Assembly: GCA_034190875.2 (NCBI GenBank) | Contig: CM067357.1 | Span: forward strand, 23,953,400 to 24,017,399 | From: Urechis unicinctus | Lineage: Eukaryota; Annelida; Polychaeta; Xenopneusta; Urechidae | DNA length: 64,000 bases | Reading direction: 5' to 3' | Position numbers and translations under genes: made by a program | The notes under the pieces: model-generated | What the model was told of the DNA's origin: nothing | Databases searched by the model: none | Seen by the model: the letters and a program-made list of their open reading frames with translations, nothing else | Shown here: piece after piece, positions 60,655 through 64,000 of the stretch | Position numbering within the stretch: the stretch's first letter is position 1 | How the letters are laid out: the number at the start of each line of letters is the position of its first letter

Positions 60655-61100
60655 TACATTTTGACGATTGCCCATGTGAGCTGGGACATTGCCAACGTCC
60701 TTCCTGTCGAAACACAACGCCAATCATATCCATTCTACCCTGATATGAAGGTAATGAGGTCAGCAAAGTCCAAGCTTCCTCTTTTAGGAGAACATCGACA
60801 ACACCAGAGTAATGGTTCATTTTACGGGGTTCAGTCAGGCATATACCAAATCAAAGGCAGTACAGCAGATGAGAACACTTCCAAAGATCTGATGTTACCG
60901 ATAATGGTCGCGTTTACCTTGCGTGCTCTACAGTTGGATATTATGTATGGAGCTTTTACTTAAAAAAGCGAATTATGTTGAATATCTCTGATCAGAGAAG
61001 TGATATATCTTTATCTGTCATGTATTATGTAATCTTATTCAAAACCTTCAAGTGTATGGTGACATGAACACACATCTGCATTTATTGTTAAGTATTCATG
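60655..61100. other. Copy 5 counterpart of the 17.12-17.55 kb segment
   Basis: The minus frame (LDFADLITFISG then TAG) is broken. On the plus strand a 100-codon frame (60661-60963) spans the region, but it corresponds to interrupted frames elsewhere. The signal-peptide-like ATG is lost because AAGATGGCG has become AAGATCTG. Confidence 0.55.
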
Positions 61101-61120
61101 GTTAACTATCCAGGAGTATT

Positions 61121-61348
61121 TCAAGATGGCGTATTGTTTTCGGAAGACTTTCCAGATAAGCTGCGATCTAGTACTAATTTAAAAAAAAATTGCCGTTGCG
61201 GGTGATCTTTGGAGAACAAGTGAGTTGCAGGTAAATTATGAAGGTAGTTCGAGAGGTTAAGCAGCTGGATGTTTTCTTGGTTATTGTGGTCCATGTAATT
61301 GATAGCAACAATTACTGAGTTAGATAAAGGTACCCTACTTTGTTGCAA
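61121..61348 (-). CDS. Conserved minus-strand ORF, unknown (copy 5)
   Basis: 75 codons. SNSVIVAINYMDHNNQENIQ, then LLNLSNYLHNLP, weakly leucine-rich. Diverged counterpart of 17715-17939; the frame is kept but starts and ends differ. Confidence 0.3.
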   Translation of the reverse strand: MQQSRVPLSNSVIVAINYMDHNNQENIQLLNLSNYLHNLPATHLFSKDHPQRQFFFKLVLDRSLSGKSSENNTPS

Positions 61349-61626
61349 GCACTTTTCTTCAGAGGAATTGCAGAGGTTTTGCTAATGATGTGAACATTCA
61401 AACTCCTCTTGAAAATGTGTTGTTTAAATAAAATGGAGGAAAAAACGTATCAAGGGTCCGAATCTTACAAGCCATCGTTAGGGTTCAGTTATTGTGCCGC
61501 AACGAAATGTGTTAAACAGACATAATCTTTTTGCTTTGTAAAGTACAGCGTTTACAAAATAAAATATGTAAAGGCAACATCTACACAAAACGTGACAGAA
61601 GGATTCTTTCAGTAAACTCTTTTAAC

Positions 61627-62480
61627 GCACATAAAGTAATGCGCAGAAGCAATTGACAACTAAACACACAATTATCAATATAATTGATCACAGGAGGCAT
61701 AAGACATTGAGATCATGCATGCATGTTAAAGCAAAAAATGTGATTATCGAATGAAAATGATAAGGATGTAGTTATTTGAATGATTAACGTCATTTGGCAA
61801 TATTTGCAGAAAAAACGGACTTAACTATGTTAATGTGGGTAAAATCATTGTCCAAGAAAATGAATCCATAGCCAATGACAATGACAATGTTGATAGCGTA
61901 GCTAAAGCGCTCAACGCATAACGGGGAATTAGCTGGGTAGTATTTCCCGAATACTTCTCTTGCCGAAATGCCAGCGTTTCTTAAGCGCTCTATAAAGGCC
62001 ACATCGACACAGAAAAGGGCAACATTGACCGTTTCAGACAACTCAAGTAACGCGCATACAGATATGTGCAGAAACAATTGACAACTGAACAGAAGGTTAT
62101 CACTATCATTGATCAAGTAAGGCGTAATACATTTGGTTAAAACCTTATAAGACGTTTGACATATTTTTGCATCTTATATTTATCACAAATGAGTAATTGT
62201 AGAATTAAAATTTATTACAACGTAGTCATCAAGATGGCTTACGTCAGTTGGCTACATTGTCAGGAAAAAACATTATCACAGAAAAATACGAATATCACAT
62301 GTTAGATGTGCGTATAATCATTGTCCAAGTAAATGAAGTAATGAAGCCTTAGCCAATGACAATATTGCTGCATCGCATAGAAAGGATTAAATAGAGCAGC
62401 ATTTTCTGAACGCTCCTCGTGATTGAATCAAATGAGTTGTCGCATAAATACTCAACCTACATAGCAAAATATATCTACGC
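61627..62480. repeat. Paired modules A and B, copy 5
   Basis: A starts about 61627 (AACGCACATAAAGTAATGCG) and B about 62050 (AACGCGCATACAGATATGTG), period about 423. Diverged from the pairs in other copies to the same degree as the rest of copy 5. Confidence 0.8.
61790..62116 (-). CDS. Longest version of module A ORF, possible exon
   Basis: 108 codons on the minus strand. An acceptor-like tract (ACCTTCTGTTCAG) at about 62085-62097 precedes CQLFLHISVCALLELSE in the open frame. Then FCVDVAFIERLRNAGISAR, EVFGKYYP and a hydrophobic stretch (INIVIVIGYGFIFL). The frame is kept in copies 2-4 with frequent amino-acid change. If the gene starting at the intact mucin exon is real, this is the nearest downstream candidate exon. 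No family recognised. Confidence 0.3.
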   Translation of the reverse strand: MINDSDNLLFSCQLFLHISVCALLELSETVNVALFCVDVAFIERLRNAGISAREVFGKYYPANSPLCVERFSYAINIVIVIGYGFIFLDNDFTHINIVKSVFSANIAK

Positions 62481-62695
62481 TGTTAGGGATATGCAAATGG
62501 TTATACAAGAGTATTGCATAATTGACACAAACACTTTCATTATAGCACAGTTTGCAATATATTACAGCCGTCATGATAGTAGAAATTATACAGGATGTAC
62601 AAAAAGCCAGTGTGGCGGTGTCGTCAGAATTGGTCCAGAGCATGTCATTTCTCTTCTTGAAGCAATTAGGATATCTTACATATTTTTCACCGGAT

Positions 62696-62986
62696 GCAAC
62701 TTGATTTGTCTCATATGACTGGATCTAGCAACCCAACATATCGATACCAACAGCGTTAAATGTGCCATGGATCACCGAGGTGCAGCTCTGACGATTATGT
62801 GTTTATTAATTCCTTAAGCTATATAAAGAAACAGAGAATAAAATGCAGTTGCTACGCAAGCTTACCATTAACGTTCGTTAAGTGGCTACATTCAGGAGAT
62901 CTTATAATCCACGAGCCGCTAGCAAAGCCACACCTGTCGAAATACCGATATGACGTCACTCAACGCTATCAGTGACGTATATTCCT
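62696..62986 (+). mobile_element. Solo-LTR-like insertion, 5-bp target duplication
   Basis: Copies 1, 3 and 4 read ...CGCAACGGATATTTAAC. Here CGGAT occurs at 62691-62695 and again at 62987-62991 with 291 foreign bases between, a clean insertion with a 5-bp duplication. Inside on the plus strand are a TATA box (CTATATAAAG, about 62819), AATAAA about 20 bases later, and TGACGTCA (62951). This fits a solo LTR, although the ends are not TG...CA. A small non-autonomous element is the alternative. Confidence 0.65.
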
Positions 62987-63045
62987 CGGATATTTAACAA
63001 TTTAAATATGTTTGTCGGAATATAGTTTCAAAATACAATAACTAC

Positions 63046-63549
63046 CAGTAATCATGGTACTAATATAGCCATTGAAGGCTAACTTGTTTGCGCCGGATGG
63101 AGTGGCTGTAGATAGCGTAGAGGTTTTGCGATTGTTAGGACGGGTGATCGTGGACGTCACTGTAGTGGTCGCGGTTGTAGTGCTCTTGACGGAGCTGGTC
63201 GTTGTAGTGCTGGACGTTGTTGACGGGTTTGTAGTCATGCTGGACAAGGAAACATTCGTCGATGGTGTGGTCGTTGTTGTTAGCGACATCGTGGATGTGG
63301 TTGCAGTGCTGTTTTGGGCAAATGGAGAGGATGTTTGTGTGGTGGCTACAGAAAGTGAGTTAGATGTCGTTGGTAGATAAGATGAGTTGGTTGGGATCTC
63401 TGTTGAAATCATTGCATCATAGCCGGGAGTATTTGAGACTTCAGTTGTTGCCGAGAACGATAAAACTGTGTCTGTGGTCGCCTGGGTCATACCGACTGTA
63501 GTTTTCATCGCAGATTCCGTTGTTACGGAAACAGTTGTTGTTGGGATGA
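63046..63549 (-). CDS. Intact mucin-like exon (copy 6)
   Basis: 504 nt on the minus strand, open throughout. Acceptor: a pyrimidine-rich GCTTATTTCAG ends at 63550. Donor: ACTG|GTAGTT at 63046/63045. Both junctions fall after the first codon base, so the exon is symmetric in phase 1 and can be inserted, lost or repeated without breaking the frame. The 168 codons are about half Ser and Thr (for example TTTTTPSTNVSLSS), with three N-x-S/T sites (NSS, NST, NVS), ending LAFNGYISTM. That is the make-up of a heavily O-glycosylated extracellular linker. The preceding exons would lie right of the window. Protein identity unknown. Confidence 0.72.
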
Positions 63550-63609
63550 CTGAAATAAGCATTAAAACAAATTGTACTTATAAGCTTACAGCACGCGCTA
63601 ACACGCTAA

Positions 63610-63722
63610 CTATATATACACACACACACATACACACATACACACACACACATATATATATTTGCATAAACATACATATATACATATGATAAATGTATAA
63701 ATATATATATACTTATGTTTAT
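63610..63722. repeat. CA/TA microsatellite in upstream intron
   Basis: ACACAC runs grading into TATATA and CATATA, just upstream (minus sense) of the intact mucin exon's acceptor. Translated ORFs here are artefacts. Confidence 0.9.
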
Positions 63723-63730
63723 ATATGCGG

Positions 63731-63955
63731 GGACGTCGTACAAAGTAACGGAAAGGTATATATACCTAGCGTCGAGCGAAAACGCAACATTGATAGCCCG
63801 GATGCTTGGCATATATGCGCTTTGGGAACGTCGTGCACAAAGTAACGGAAAGATGTTTAACATGCGTTGGCTCCCCCAGACACTCGTTTCTCAACACAAA
63901 GCTACCTAGCGTCGAGCGAAACGCAACATTGAGTAGCCCGGATGCTTGGCATAGC
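63731..63955. repeat. Imperfect short repeats at the right edge
   Basis: Two motifs alternate. ACGTCGT.CA(CA)AAGTAACGGAAAG occurs at 63733 and 63828. ACCTAGCGTCGAGCGAAA followed by CGCAACATTGA.TAGCCCGG and ATGCTTGGCATA occurs at 63764 and 63904. More GC-rich than the surroundings; not seen elsewhere in the window. It may be the beginning of a satellite or dispersed repeat that continues past the edge. Confidence 0.75.
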
Positions 63956-64000
63956 GATCCGAATGCATATCGCTTTGCCAACCATTGGAACATGTTCGAT

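Larger units (their letters stand above)
50105..63045. repeat. Tandem unit copy 5 (diverged, carries BEL element)
   Basis: Begins with a mucin exon relic. From 51.04 to 51.44 kb it is unique. 51.44-52.17 kb matches block X of copy 1, 52.17-52.98 kb matches 10.63-11.5 kb, and 52.99-53.20 kb matches 12.95-13.09 kb. The BEL element and 2.2 kb of unplaced DNA follow, and homology with 17.12 kb resumes at about 60.655 kb. It most resembles copy 1. Confidence 0.88.

Noticed and set aside
60626..60820. 64-codon minus-strand ORF in copy 5
   Set aside because: It uses a different frame from the one kept open in copies 1-4. The conserved frame has a stop here.
60661..60963. 100-codon plus-strand ORF in copy 5
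   Set aside because: The same frame is interrupted in copies 1-4 and overlaps the opposite-strand segment; probably chance.
63072..63380. 102-codon Val/Asp-rich plus-strand ORF
   Set aside because: It is the antisense of the Thr/Ser-rich exon, and repeats of ACN codons read as Val-rich on the other strand. The minus strand has the splice sites.

Overview
This window is AT-rich eukaryotic DNA, almost certainly from an animal. The evidence is splice-site-bounded exons, long (AT)n tracts, no compact bacterial-style gene order, and a degraded BEL/Pao retrotransposon, a group known from metazoans. A marine invertebrate is my guess; the sequence does not settle the lineage.

The dominant feature is a head-to-tail tandem array of one large unit, copied five times with a sixth begun at the right edge. 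Taking the 3' edge of a Thr/Ser-rich minus-strand exon as the unit mark, the copies run about 1.2-19.2 kb (copy 1), 19.2-31.5 (copy 2), 31.5-42.7 (copy 3), 42.7-50.1 (copy 4), 50.1-63.0 (copy 5) and 63.05-64.0 (start of copy 6). Copies 2, 3 and 4 are nearly identical by eye. Copies 1 and 5 are more diverged and share blocks (9.05-9.80 with 51.44-52.17; 12.95-13.09 with 53.00-53.20) that 2-4 lack. Copies 2-4 instead share a different block (25.8-26.17, 36.15-36.87, 43.9-44.63). The array therefore looks like older outer units and recently amplified inner units, each trimmed by its own deletions.

The best-supported coding element is a mucin-like exon on the minus strand at 63046-63549. It is open throughout, bounded by a good acceptor and donor, and symmetric in phase 1. 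Its counterparts in copies 1-5 are shortened, frameshifted or deleted. Other stretches stay open in several copies on both strands: a plus-strand exon with clean splice sites near 27.4/38.1 kb, a 36-codon signal-peptide-like ORF near 17.3/40.9/48.3 kb, a cysteine-containing acidic segment next to the mucin exon, and paired 0.4-kb modules. I cannot assign any of these to a known family. The picture is a fast-changing, mostly decayed gene cluster.

Mobile and repeat DNA: a BEL/Pao element on the minus strand (about 53.2-58.4 kb) retains gag, protease, RT, RNase H, integrase and the C-terminal domain in recognisable order, but it is broken by stops and frameshifts and its RT motif reads YVDH. Smaller features are a 291-bp solo-LTR-like insertion with a 5-bp target duplication, a 180-bp insertion with a 7-bp flanking repeat, a tRNA-Arg-like pseudogene, a 0.98-kb triplication (3.9-6.9 kb), a 0.5-kb duplication (38.2-39.2 kb), several AT tracts, and a short repeat at the right edge.
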